NCBI GenBank assembly: GCA_052139595.1
Contig: JBKQWK010000113.1
Span: forward strand, 1 to 12,644
From: JBKQWK01 sp052139595
Lineage (GTDB): Bacteria; Actinomycetota; Thermoleophilia; UBA2241
Reading direction: 5' to 3'
DNA: 12,644 bases
Below the pieces are notes generated by a model, which had not been told where the DNA came from, searched no databases, and worked only from the letters and a program-made list of their open reading frames with translations. Every line of letters starts with the position of its first letter. The first letter of the stretch is position 1. Positions 5,415 through 11,754 of the stretch are shown piece after piece. The position numbers and the translations under genes were made by a program.

Positions 5415-6851
5415 ATGAGCCAGCCTGAGCCGGCGTCATCGCCGTGGCACGTTGAGCAGCGAGGTCTTGCTCCCGTTCCCGAAGCTGAGCGGCGCGGCAA
5501 CGCCCGCGACCTCTTCGGCGTCTGGTTTGCCGGCAACCTGGCGATCACGTCGGTGGTCGTCGGGGCCGTCGTCGCGAGCTTCGGTCTCTCGCTGTGGCAG
5601 AGCCTGGTGGCGCTGCTCGGTTGCTGTTCGTTTCTCATCGTCGGCTACTTTGGTCTCGCCGGCATGCGCAGCGGCCAGCCGACGATGGTTCTCTCGGCGG
5701 CCTCTTTCGGTTCTTGGGGTAACGTCTTTCCTGCCGCTCTCTCGTGGCTCAATCTCGTTGGCTGGGAGACCGTTGTGCTGGTCATCGCGGCCTATGCTCT
5801 AGAGGCCGCCTACGAGGCCGCCTTTCACGCTCCCGCCAGCCGCGTCGCCCTGGTCGTGTCTTTGGCCGTGGTCGCTCTGGCGGCCTTTCTCGTTGCTCTT
5901 CTCGGCCATGCAGCGATCGTGCGCCTGCAGACTCTTCTGGCCTACCTCTTTGGCGGCTTGACGGTGGTCGTTGTTGTTCTCCTGCTCCCCAAAGTGCACT
6001 GGCACGCACTTCTCGCTGCCCACAGCGGGCCCTGGCTGACCGGGGTCGTGCCCGCCTTCTCGATTGTCGTTGCTGCCAGCGGTCTGTCGTGGGTCAACAT
6101 GGCGGCCGACTACAGCCGCTACCTGCCGATGAAGACCTCTGCTCGCCGGGTTGTCTGGGCAACGACTGCCGGCGCCGCGATCCCGGTCTTTCTGCTCATG
6201 ACCCTGGGGGTGCTGCTGGCCTCGGCAGCGCCATCTCTGGCCACCGCCGCCAACCCTGTCGGGGCCCTGGAGGCACTCGTGCCAAGCTGGATGAGGGTGC
6301 CCTACCTGCTCACGGCCGTGGGCGGCATGGTGAGTGGCGATATCATGGATGTCTACTCGGCCGGACTCAGTCTGCTCGCCGCCCGGGTGCCGTTGCCGCG
6401 TTCGCGCACGATCTTCATCGATGCCGGTCTCTCCCTTGCGGCCAGTCTCTCCATCCTTCTGGTTGCGCACAACGTGATCGGCACCTTCGAGGCGTTTCTG
6501 GCCCTGATGGCCGGCGTCCTTGCGCCCTGGAGCGCGGTCTTCCTCATCGATAGCTGGCGCTGGCGGGGCTGGGGAAGCGCGCCGGCCCCGGTATCGGCTC
6601 CGGTGCCACCGGAGGCTGCGGTGCAGGCGCCAGCGGAGCCTACACGCTTCCGCTGGCGCGCCCTCATTGCCTGGTCTGTGGGCATCGCCATTTCGCTCGC
6701 GTTTACCTCGACCGGTGTCTACTCTGGTCCGCTCGCCGAGGGCATCTTCAGAGGTTCCTCGCTCGGCTTTCTCCTCGGCTTTGGCGTTACGTTGGTTCTC
6801 TACGGCGGCCTGACGCTCGCGGCCGGGGCGCGAGGCGACACCCGAGGCTAG
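5415..6851 (+). CDS. cytX: NCS1-family permease, probable HMP transporter CytX
   Basis: This 478-residue protein has about twelve membrane segments and belongs to the nucleobase:cation symporter-1 (purine/cytosine permease) family. Signatures are the pre-TM1 segment VEQRGLAPVPEAER (13-26), LFGVWFAGNL (33-42) at TM1, NLVGWETVVL (113-122), and SWVNMAADYSRYLP (225-238), the strongly conserved NCS1 motif. Position as the last gene of a TPP-riboswitch operon with thiD and thiE fits the CytX subgroup, which is thought to import HMP; specificity is inferred from context. An Ala/Pro-rich linker (about 388-408) precedes the last two helices (about 413-431, 446-470). The ATG at 5415 has only a weak upstream GGA-type site. 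The stop TAG overlaps the stop of the opposing HAD gene in CTAG. Confidence 0.88.
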   Translation: MSQPEPASSPWHVEQRGLAPVPEAERRGNARDLFGVWFAGNLAITSVVVGAVVASFGLSLWQSLVALLGCCSFLIVGYFGLAGMRSGQPTMVLSAASFGSWGNVFPAALSWLNLVGWETVVLVIAAYALEAAYEAAFHAPASRVALVVSLAVVALAAFLVALLGHAAIVRLQTLLAYLFGGLTVVVVVLLLPKVHWHALLAAHSGPWLTGVVPAFSIVVAASGLSWVNMAADYSRYLPMKTSARRVVWATTAGAAIPVFLLMTLGVLLASAAPSLATAANPVGALEALVPSWMRVPYLLTAVGGMVSGDIMDVYSAGLSLLAARVPLPRSRTIFIDAGLSLAASLSILLVAHNVIGTFEAFLALMAGVLAPWSAVFLIDSWRWRGWGSAPAPVSAPVPPEAAVQAPAEPTRFRWRALIAWSVGIAISLAFTSTGVYSGPLAEGIFRGSSLGFLLGFGVTLVLYGGLTLAAGARGDTRG

Positions 6852-7648
6852 CGGGGCAGGGTCGTGCTGCGCGCCAGACTGACGAGAGCGGCGGGCAGAT
6901 CGGTGAAGTGCGCGATGACGACGTCGCCGCTGGAGACGGCGGCGCCGTCGTCGCGTAAGCCGGCGGCGACCATGCCGTCGGGGCCGGCAGTGCCGCTTGA
7001 GCCGTCGCCGCTGACGCCGATGAAGTGGACGGCCAGCATGCCTGCCTGGTGGGCGCCGGTGATGTCGGTGCGCACGCTGTCGCCGACGTGCACAGACTCG
7101 CTCGGCCGCACACCGATTTCGGCGAGGACGCGCAGAAAGACGCGCCGGTCGGGCTTGCTGCTGCTGCCTTCGTTGGAGAAGTAGACGGAGCTGAAGAACT
7201 GCAGCAAGCCCTGCTCAGCGAGAAGCTGGCGCAGAACGCGGCCCGGCGCGTAGCCGGTGTCACAGATGATCCCCAGCCTGTACACAGCGGCCAGTTGGGG
7301 CAGCACCGACGACACGCCGGGCACGAGCGTCGGCGGCGGGTCAAGCACCAGCTGTTCGAAGGCGTTAACCACGCGCCTCACCACTACGGCCGGTGGACTG
7401 ACCGTGAGAGCGGCGAACAGTACCGCGAGCGCCTCAGCGGCGCTCGGCGTTCGCTGCTCGCCTCGCCAGATGCGCTCAAACCAGGCGTAGACGGTCCGCA
7501 AGGCAGTGCCGATAGCGGCCTCGCTGCGCGGCGTGCCCAGCGCGGCAAGTTCGTGCTTGAGCAGCAACATGCGCCGCTGCTCCAGCTGCGGGCCATCGCC
7601 ATCGACGAACAGGGTGTTCCAGAAGTCGAGCGTGACTGCTTTGACCAT
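6848..7648 (-). CDS. HAD-superfamily hydrolase with DxW motif I
   Basis: From the ATG at 7646-7648 this is a 266-residue cytosolic HAD (COG1011-like) protein. Motif I is LDFWNTLF, with the nucleophile Asp8 but Trp in place of the second Asp (Asp8+2). Motif II is IICDTG (Thr131), motif III is SSSKPD (Lys165) and motif IV is GDSVRTD (Asp190, Asp195). The cap is helical, between about residues 15 and 110. The D+2 replacement is known in haloacid dehalogenases (Tyr) and in several uncharacterised HAD proteins, so phosphatase activity should not be assumed. A Gly/Ser-rich stretch of about 25 residues follows motif IV. A GTG at 7682-7684 would add twelve residues not typical of the family; the ATG begins right before the first beta strand. 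It is convergent with cytX. Confidence 0.85.
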   Translation of the reverse strand: MVKAVTLDFWNTLFVDGDGPQLEQRRMLLLKHELAALGTPRSEAAIGTALRTVYAWFERIWRGEQRTPSAAEALAVLFAALTVSPPAVVVRRVVNAFEQLVLDPPPTLVPGVSSVLPQLAAVYRLGIICDTGYAPGRVLRQLLAEQGLLQFFSSVYFSNEGSSSKPDRRVFLRVLAEIGVRPSESVHVGDSVRTDITGAHQAGMLAVHFIGVSGDGSSGTAGPDGMVAAGLRDDGAAVSSGDVVIAHFTDLPAALVSLARSTTLPR

Positions 7649-7655
7649 GCCTGCA

Positions 7656-7661
7656 ATTGTA
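7656..7661 (-). promoter_or_regulatory. Possible -10 box for a leaderless HAD mRNA
   Basis: On the minus strand TACAAT (five of six to consensus) ends seven bases before the ATG of the HAD gene. There is no good ribosome binding site between them. That spacing would give a transcript starting at or next to the ATG. No clear -35 was found. Confidence 0.35.
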
Positions 7662-7684
7662 GCCGAAGTGACGTTCTCCGCCAC

Positions 7685-7992
7685 GAGTCGAGAATCGAGC
7701 CACTGCGAAGCATCAAGCTCGATCAGGGCGGCCGCACGTCGCGATGTTGCCCAGCAAACTGCCGTTCTTCATCGGTCAAGTCTGCGTCCCTTTCGGAAGT
7801 GACAAGGGACCTCCGGCTGCCGGTCGGACAGCGCTGCAACCTCGTTTAACCGAGGCGAATCGACTCGAGTGAAACTCCGGGGACCCAGATCGTCGTGAAT
7901 GGAGTGCCGAGTGCCGACTTGCTCCGCTACTCGGCAGGCCCGCGAGCCGTTGAAGCCTTGCGCGGTGACGCGGTTCGACGAGCTGAGTTCGC
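7685..7992. other. Intergenic gap of about 308 bases, no intact gene
   Basis: It contains an inverted repeat CCTCG/CGAGG (7840-7844, 7851-7855), an 8-bp perfect inverted repeat (7905-7912 with 7929-7936), a 7-bp tandem AGTGCCG (7903-7909, 7910-7916), and a TGAG-TTCG-CTCA mini-hairpin touching the stop of the PLDc_N-like gene (about 7984-7994). A minus-strand 18-codon frame starting TTG at 7777-7779 (LTDEERQFAGQHRDV...) ends at 7723. It reads like the beginning of a protein but has no continuation in frame. Confidence 0.5.
7905..7936 (-). terminator. Inverted repeat downstream of the PLDc_N-like gene
   Basis: TGCCGAGT (7905-7912) and ACTCGGCA (7929-7936) are perfect 8-bp complements with a 16-nt spacer, 57 nt past the minus-strand stop at 7993. 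There is no T-tract, so terminator function is only possible. Confidence 0.3.
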
Positions 7993-8190
7993 TCAACGTG
8001 GTCTCCCCAACATCAGATAGGCGATGCCGCCAAACGGAGTAAAGAAGATGATGATGTACGTCCAGATTCGTGGAGGAAAGTAGAGGACCACTTCGGCCCG
8101 GGCCAAGTTCTTCAGGCAGTAGACGTCGAAGCCGAGGGCGACGACGAAGACAAGAACAGGCAGCAGCAGGGCAGCAGTTGGCGGGTTCAT
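7993..8190 (-). CDS. Small PLDc_N-domain membrane protein
   Basis: From the ATG at 8188-8190 the product has 65 residues with two membrane helices: about 6-22 (LLLPVLVFVVALGF) and about 41-58, joined by a short polar loop with YCLKNLARAEV. The end, FFTPFGGIAYLMLGRPR, is the hallmark of the PLDc_N (phospholipase D nuclease N-terminal, PF13396) fold, in which a Trp begins the second helix and PxxGxxxYxxxGR closes it; all of these are present. Stand-alone PLDc_N proteins are common in actinobacteria and Chloroflexota, with no firm function. A longer frame begins further upstream at 8274 but runs through the 11-bp inverted repeat and gives a non-hydrophobic leader, so I reject it. GGAG lies 12 bases before the chosen ATG, rather far. 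Confidence 0.75.
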   Translation of the reverse strand: MNPPTAALLLPVLVFVVALGFDVYCLKNLARAEVVLYFPPRIWTYIIIFFTPFGGIAYLMLGRPR

Positions 8191-8198
8191 GACTGTTC

Positions 8199-8225
8199 GC
8201 CACTCCGACCGGTTAGCCACTCCGA
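8199..8225. repeat. 10-bp direct repeat in the leader of the PLDc_N-like gene
   Basis: GCCACTCCGA is found at 8199-8208 and 8216-8225, identical, 17 bases start to start. On the minus strand each copy carries GGAG, and the nearer copy is the only candidate ribosome binding site. It may be a duplicated leader segment or a paired regulator site. Confidence 0.6.
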
Positions 8226-8241
8226 TTCTTGGTTCTGACTT

Positions 8242-8275
8242 CGTGGTCGCCGACGAAACTTTCCCGGCGACCACG
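8242..8275. promoter_or_regulatory. Perfect 11-bp inverted repeat in the divergent control region
   Basis: CGTGGTCGCCG (8242-8252) and CGGCGACCACG (8265-8275) are exact complements around a 12-nt loop. The hairpin is stable on either strand, without T-tract. It lies 50 bases before the minus-strand PLDc_N-like start and about 70 before the plus-strand regulator start. It could be a leader hairpin, a bidirectional insulator or an operator. Confidence 0.6.
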
Positions 8276-8290
8276 TCGTCTCGAATTTCG

Positions 8291-8318
8291 TTGTTCTCAT
8301 AGTTGGTAACGTTAGCAT
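8291..8318 (+). promoter_or_regulatory. Possible promoter of the regulator-hydrolase operon
   Basis: TTGTTC (8291-8296) and TAGCAT (8313-8318) are separated by 16 bp. The -35 matches only in TTG; the -10 matches in four of six. It overlaps the left arm of the operator-like repeat. An alternative -10, TAAGGT (8336-8341), ends seven bases before the ATG and would make a leaderless message. Confidence 0.4.
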
Positions 8319-8342
8319 GTCTGTGAACGTCGTGCTAAGGTT
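8308..8342. promoter_or_regulatory. Operator-like inverted repeat before the ArsR-type regulator
   Basis: AACGTTAGCA (8308-8317) and TGCTAAGGTT (8333-8342) are complementary in nine of ten positions, with a 15-nt spacer. It covers the likely -10 region and ends six bases before the regulator's ATG. Position and symmetry suit autoregulation by a dimeric winged-helix repressor. The binding protein is inferred. Confidence 0.55.
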
Positions 8343-8348
8343 TGCGGT

Positions 8349-8945
8349 ATGACCAGTGCGGACCTCCTCTTGCATCCAGTGCGACTTCGCATCGTCCAGG
8401 CATTCCTCGGCGAGCGGGCGCTCACCACTACCCAGCTCGCCGCTGAGCTTGACGACGTGCCCGCCGGCAGTCTCTATCGCCACGTCGCTCTGCTCACCAA
8501 GGCCGGGGTGTTGCAGGTCGTCGCCGAGCGCCGTGTCCGCGCCGCCGTCGAGCGCACGTACACCTTGCGCCTCTTCGCCGCCCAGATCGGGCCGGACGAG
8601 GCCGCGGCCATGACCCCTGTAGAGCACGCCCAAGCCTTCATGGCCTACGTCGCCGGCCTCCTCAATGACGCCGACCGCTACCTCACTTCCGGTACCGTCA
8701 ACCCCGTGCGCGACGGCGCCGACTACCGGATGGGTGCCCTGTGGCTCACCGACAGCGAGTTCAGCGAATTCCTGCGCGACTTGCGCGCCGTGTTCCAGCC
8801 GCGACTCGCCAATGCTCCGGGCGGGGACCGTCGCCGGCGCCTCGTCTACACGGTCTTCCTGCCGGCGTTCGAGAGGCCGGCAGGCGATGATGTGAAGGAC
8901 GCTCGCGGCCGGCGGTCGCGGGCTCGCAAGGAAGGGAGTTCATGA
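8349..8945 (+). CDS. ArsR-type winged-helix transcriptional regulator
   Basis: This 198-residue protein starts with LLLHPVRLRIVQAFLG (6-21), the first helix of an ArsR/HTH_20 domain. The helix-turn-helix follows (TTTQLAAEL 26-34, then PAGSLYRHVALLTKAGVL 38-55 as recognition helix) and the wing (VVAERRVRAAVERTYTL, 57-73). The C-terminal half (about 85-178) has the helical ligand/dimer region seen in regulators paired with alpha/beta hydrolases. No metal-binding Cys cluster is present, so metal sensing is unlikely. The last twenty residues are strongly basic and polar. It overlaps the hydrolase gene by ATGA, so the two are co-translated. The ATG at 8349 has AAGG eight bases upstream, and an inverted repeat directly before it suggests autoregulation. 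Confidence 0.88.
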   Translation: MTSADLLLHPVRLRIVQAFLGERALTTTQLAAELDDVPAGSLYRHVALLTKAGVLQVVAERRVRAAVERTYTLRLFAAQIGPDEAAAMTPVEHAQAFMAYVAGLLNDADRYLTSGTVNPVRDGADYRMGALWLTDSEFSEFLRDLRAVFQPRLANAPGGDRRRRLVYTVFLPAFERPAGDDVKDARGRRSRARKEGSS

Positions 8946-10222
8946 TGCCGGCAACGTCGATCGAGTTGAGCCTGGCTGTCCTCGGGATGGCGCAAGTGGG
9001 ACGGTTTGCCGAGATCCGCGAGCTGTATGCGCCTCAGCTGCGCCCGCTGGTGACGGCCGAGGCGCTCCAGGTCGCTTGGGCGGCTGAACTCGATCGCTGC
9101 GGCCCGATCTCTGCAGTAGGGGCGCCGCTGAGTGAGCCCGCCGGCTCGGGCGTGACCGTGGTCAAGGTCCCTGTCACCTGTCAGCACGGTGGACTGACGC
9201 TGATCGTCTCGGTGCACGAAGCGGGCGTTCTCACCGGTCTGCAGCTCGCGCCCGTCAGCGCGGCAGAGCCCACCGTGCCGTGGCAGCCACCGGCTTACGC
9301 GGACCCCGCGAGCTTCGCTGAACAGGACGTGACGGTGGGCTCTGGCCCGCTCGCAGTGCCCGGCACGCTGAGCCTGCCGCACCAGCCCGGGCCGTGGCCT
9401 GCCATCGTCCTGCTCGCCGGTTCGGGACCGCTCGACCGCGACGAGACGATCGGGCGCAACAAGCCGTTCAAGGATCTTGCCTGGGGCCTGGCCAGCCGCG
9501 GCGTGGCGGTACTGCGCTTCGACAAAGTGACCTACGCGCACGGGAGCGAGGTGAAAGCAGACCACGATTTCACCGTCGCCGACGAGTACGTGCCTGCCGC
9601 ACTCGCGGCTGTCCATCTGCTGCGCCAGCAGCCGGCCGTTGCTGCCGAGCGGATCTTTCTGCTCGGCCACAGTCTGGGTGGCACTGTTGCTCCGCGAGCC
9701 GCGGCTGGCGAGCCCTCGGTGGCCGGGCTGGTCCTCCTGGCCGGCGGAGCGCAGCCGCTGCATTGGGCCGCCGTGCGCCAGGTCCGCTACCTCGCCTCGC
9801 TCGACCCCGAAACGGCTGCCGTCTCCCGGCCGGCGATCGAAGCGATGAGTGCGCAGGCCAGGCTTATCGACAGCCCCGGCTTGTCGGCCTCGACGCCGGC
9901 CAGCGAGTTGCTCTTTGGCGTGCCCGCCCCATACTGGCTCGACCTGCGCAACTACAATCCGGTCGTGGTCGCCGCGGCGCTCGACAGGCCGATCCTTATT
10001 CTGCAGGGCGGCCGCGACTACCAGGTGACCGTGGACGACGACCTGACGCGCTGGCAGGCCGGTCTCGCTGAACGCACCGATGTGACAATCCGCATCTACC
10101 CGCCCGACAATCACCTGTTCTTCTCCGGCAGTGGCCCATCGGCACCGGCCGAATATGAGCCAGCGCAACACATGGACCCGGCGGTGGTTGGCGACATCGC
10201 CAGCTGGCTGACGTCGGGGTGA
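8942..10222 (+). CDS. DUF3887-type N-domain plus alpha/beta hydrolase
   Basis: This 426-residue protein has two parts. Residues 5-105 resemble DUF3887 (helical start, LYAPQLRPLVTAEALQVAWA, then a small beta domain). Residues 125-424 form an alpha/beta hydrolase (COG1073-like). Catalytic features visible: the oxyanion segment LLAGSGPLDRDET (157-169), nucleophile elbow GHSLGG (242-247, Ser244), candidate acid Asp359 in QGGRDYQV, and His391 in PDNHLFF. There is no signal peptide, so the enzyme is probably cytosolic. Likely activity is ester or acyl hydrolysis; the substrate is unknown. The first ATG (8942) overlaps the regulator stop and lies only three bases after GGGAG (8934-8938); the second ATG (8945) has a better six-base spacing and may be the real start. 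Confidence 0.87.
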   Translation: MMPATSIELSLAVLGMAQVGRFAEIRELYAPQLRPLVTAEALQVAWAAELDRCGPISAVGAPLSEPAGSGVTVVKVPVTCQHGGLTLIVSVHEAGVLTGLQLAPVSAAEPTVPWQPPAYADPASFAEQDVTVGSGPLAVPGTLSLPHQPGPWPAIVLLAGSGPLDRDETIGRNKPFKDLAWGLASRGVAVLRFDKVTYAHGSEVKADHDFTVADEYVPAALAAVHLLRQQPAVAAERIFLLGHSLGGTVAPRAAAGEPSVAGLVLLAGGAQPLHWAAVRQVRYLASLDPETAAVSRPAIEAMSAQARLIDSPGLSASTPASELLFGVPAPYWLDLRNYNPVVVAAALDRPILILQGGRDYQVTVDDDLTRWQAGLAERTDVTIRIYPPDNHLFFSGSGPSAPAEYEPAQHMDPAVVGDIASWLTSG

Positions 10223-10302
10223 CGGAGCGCCTACGCGAGTTCGTCAGTGTCCTTCGACCTCGCGCCGCGGCGTTCGTTGACCGGGGTGTATCATCGGCGG
10301 CG

Positions 10303-11664
10303 ATGGAGCAGCGCTGCGGCATCGACGTTGAACGCGTAACGCGCTTGAAGCAGCGCGAGGAGGCGCGCTTTGCGCGCCGGCACCCACGCTGCTTGGCGCT
10401 GCGCGAGCGGGCCCGGCAGACCATGCCCCACGGTGTGCCCATGAGCTGGATGGCAAGTTCCTTTGCTCACCCACCGGTCTTTGTTGACGAGGGTCATGGC
10501 GCCTGGTTTACCTGTGTTGATGGCCACCGCTTTCTCGACATGAACATCGGCGATAAGAGTACGTTCTGTGGCCTCGATCCTGGTCCAGTCGTGCGGGCCG
10601 TTAGCGAGCGCATCGCCCGTGGTGGGCAGTTTGTGCTGCCCAGCGAGGATGCGCTCGTGGTGGCCGAAGAGCTGCGTCGTCGCTGGCGCCTGCCCTACTG
10701 GCAGTTCACGCTCTCGGCCACACAGGCGAACACTGAGGCTGTCCGTCTGGCCCGGCATGCGACCGGGCGCGACAAGATCCTCTCCTTCGTCGGCAATTAC
10801 GCCGGGCACGGCGAGGAGCTGCTCGTTTCTTACTCCGGTGGCTCAACTCGCGCCGCCATGCTGGGGCTGCCCGCCGGCGTGGAGCAGGGCGTGGGACTGG
10901 TTCAGTTCAACGATGTGGCGGCCATTGAGCGTGCCCTGGCGACACGCGAGTATGCCTGCGTGCTGGGCGAGCCGGCGCTCACGAACGTCGGCGTTGTCAT
11001 GCCCGACCGCGGCTATCACGAGACGCTGCGCCGTCTCACGCGCGAGACCGGCACGCTCCTGGTTCTCGACGAGACGCACACGCTGATCTGCGGACCGGCC
11101 GGGCTGGTTGGACGCTGGCAGCTTGAGCCCGATATCGTGACTGCCGGCAAAGCGCTCGGCGGCGGCGTGCCACTCGGCGTCTACGGCATGAGCGCCGAGC
11201 TCGCCGTGGCCTTTGAGAGGGAGCACAGTGTCGCCGGCGTAGTTGGCGAGCTGGCCACGGGCGGGACGCTATTCGGCAATGCACTGGCGATGGCGGCCAG
11301 CCGAGCTGCACTGACGGAGGTCTTGACCGCGGCCGCCTACGAGCGCACGGCTGCCCTCGGAGCGGCTCTCGCCGACGGGTTGCAGGATGTTGTCGTCAGT
11401 GCGGATCTGCCTTGGCAGGTGCAGCGTTTGTACGCCCGCACGGGCGTCTCGTTCGGCGGCCGGCTGCCACGCACTGCCGCCGAAGCCGACGCCGACGCCT
11501 GGCCTGAGCTGACGGCGGCGCAGCACGTTTTTCTGGCCAATCGCGGTGTTTGGGACGCTCTGCCGACGGCGGGGCCGGCTGTCTCGGTGGCGGCGACGGC
11601 AGCCGACGTTGATGTCTACGTGAGCAGATTCGCCGCGTTCGTCGGCGAGCTGACGAAGGACTGA
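10303..11664 (+). CDS. Class III PLP-dependent aminotransferase (glutamate-1-semialdehyde aminomutase-like)
   Basis: From the ATG at 10303 the protein has 453 residues. Features of fold-type I, class III enzymes: substrate/ring region PMSWMASSF, the DGHRFLDMNIGD block, TLSATQANTEAVRLAR (PLP phosphate site), a VGNYAGHGEE loop, VLDETHT with the PLP-pyridine Asp, and ITAGK-like IVTAGKALGGGVPLG with the Schiff-base lysine (residue 283), then TGGTLFGNALAMAASRA. The overall pattern is GSA-aminomutase-like, but no heme gene is nearby, so a transaminase of another amino or keto compound is more likely. An earlier GTG at 10219 overlaps the hydrolase stop as GTGA and would add 28 residues; these look atypical and the ATG gives the usual family N-terminus. 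TATCAT (10289-10294) eight bases before the ATG could allow a separate leaderless transcript. Confidence 0.88.
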   Translation: MEQRCGIDVERVTRLKQREEARFARRHPRCLALRERARQTMPHGVPMSWMASSFAHPPVFVDEGHGAWFTCVDGHRFLDMNIGDKSTFCGLDPGPVVRAVSERIARGGQFVLPSEDALVVAEELRRRWRLPYWQFTLSATQANTEAVRLARHATGRDKILSFVGNYAGHGEELLVSYSGGSTRAAMLGLPAGVEQGVGLVQFNDVAAIERALATREYACVLGEPALTNVGVVMPDRGYHETLRRLTRETGTLLVLDETHTLICGPAGLVGRWQLEPDIVTAGKALGGGVPLGVYGMSAELAVAFEREHSVAGVVGELATGGTLFGNALAMAASRAALTEVLTAAAYERTAALGAALADGLQDVVVSADLPWQVQRLYARTGVSFGGRLPRTAAEADADAWPELTAAQHVFLANRGVWDALPTAGPAVSVAATAADVDVYVSRFAAFVGELTKD

Positions 11665-11689
11665 GACAGAAGTTCTGAGGCAGCTAAGA

Positions 11690-11708
11690 CAGGGCGAGCC
11701 CAGCCCTG
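11690..11708 (+). terminator. Hairpin between the aminotransferase and MBL genes
   Basis: CAGGGC (11690-11695) and GCCCTG (11703-11708) form a 6-bp stem with a 7-nt loop, 26 nt past the aminotransferase stop. There is no T-tract. It may be a weak terminator or a processing signal separating the two genes. Confidence 0.35.
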
Positions 11709-11754
11709 ACAGTCCTGATCGTTGTGTCACCTGAATCGCAGAGGAGGGGATCAC

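Noticed and set aside
7025..7849. 274-codon plus-strand frame opposite the HAD gene
   Set aside because: The minus strand carries all HAD motifs; this frame has none and is rich in Arg/Gln/Gly.
8191..8274. N-terminal extension of the PLDc_N-like gene to 8274
   Set aside because: The extra 28 residues are polar and derive from the inverted and direct repeats of the control region; the ATG at 8190 begins the typical two-helix protein.
8846..10171. 441-codon minus-strand open frame opposite the alpha/beta hydrolase
   Set aside because: It is antisense to a well-recognised gene and has no family features; its His/Arg/Gly-rich composition is that of a GC-rich shadow.
10219..10302. GTG 10219 as start of the aminotransferase
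   Set aside because: Not excluded, but there is no ribosome binding site and the added 28 residues do not resemble the family's N-terminus; kept as an alternative only.
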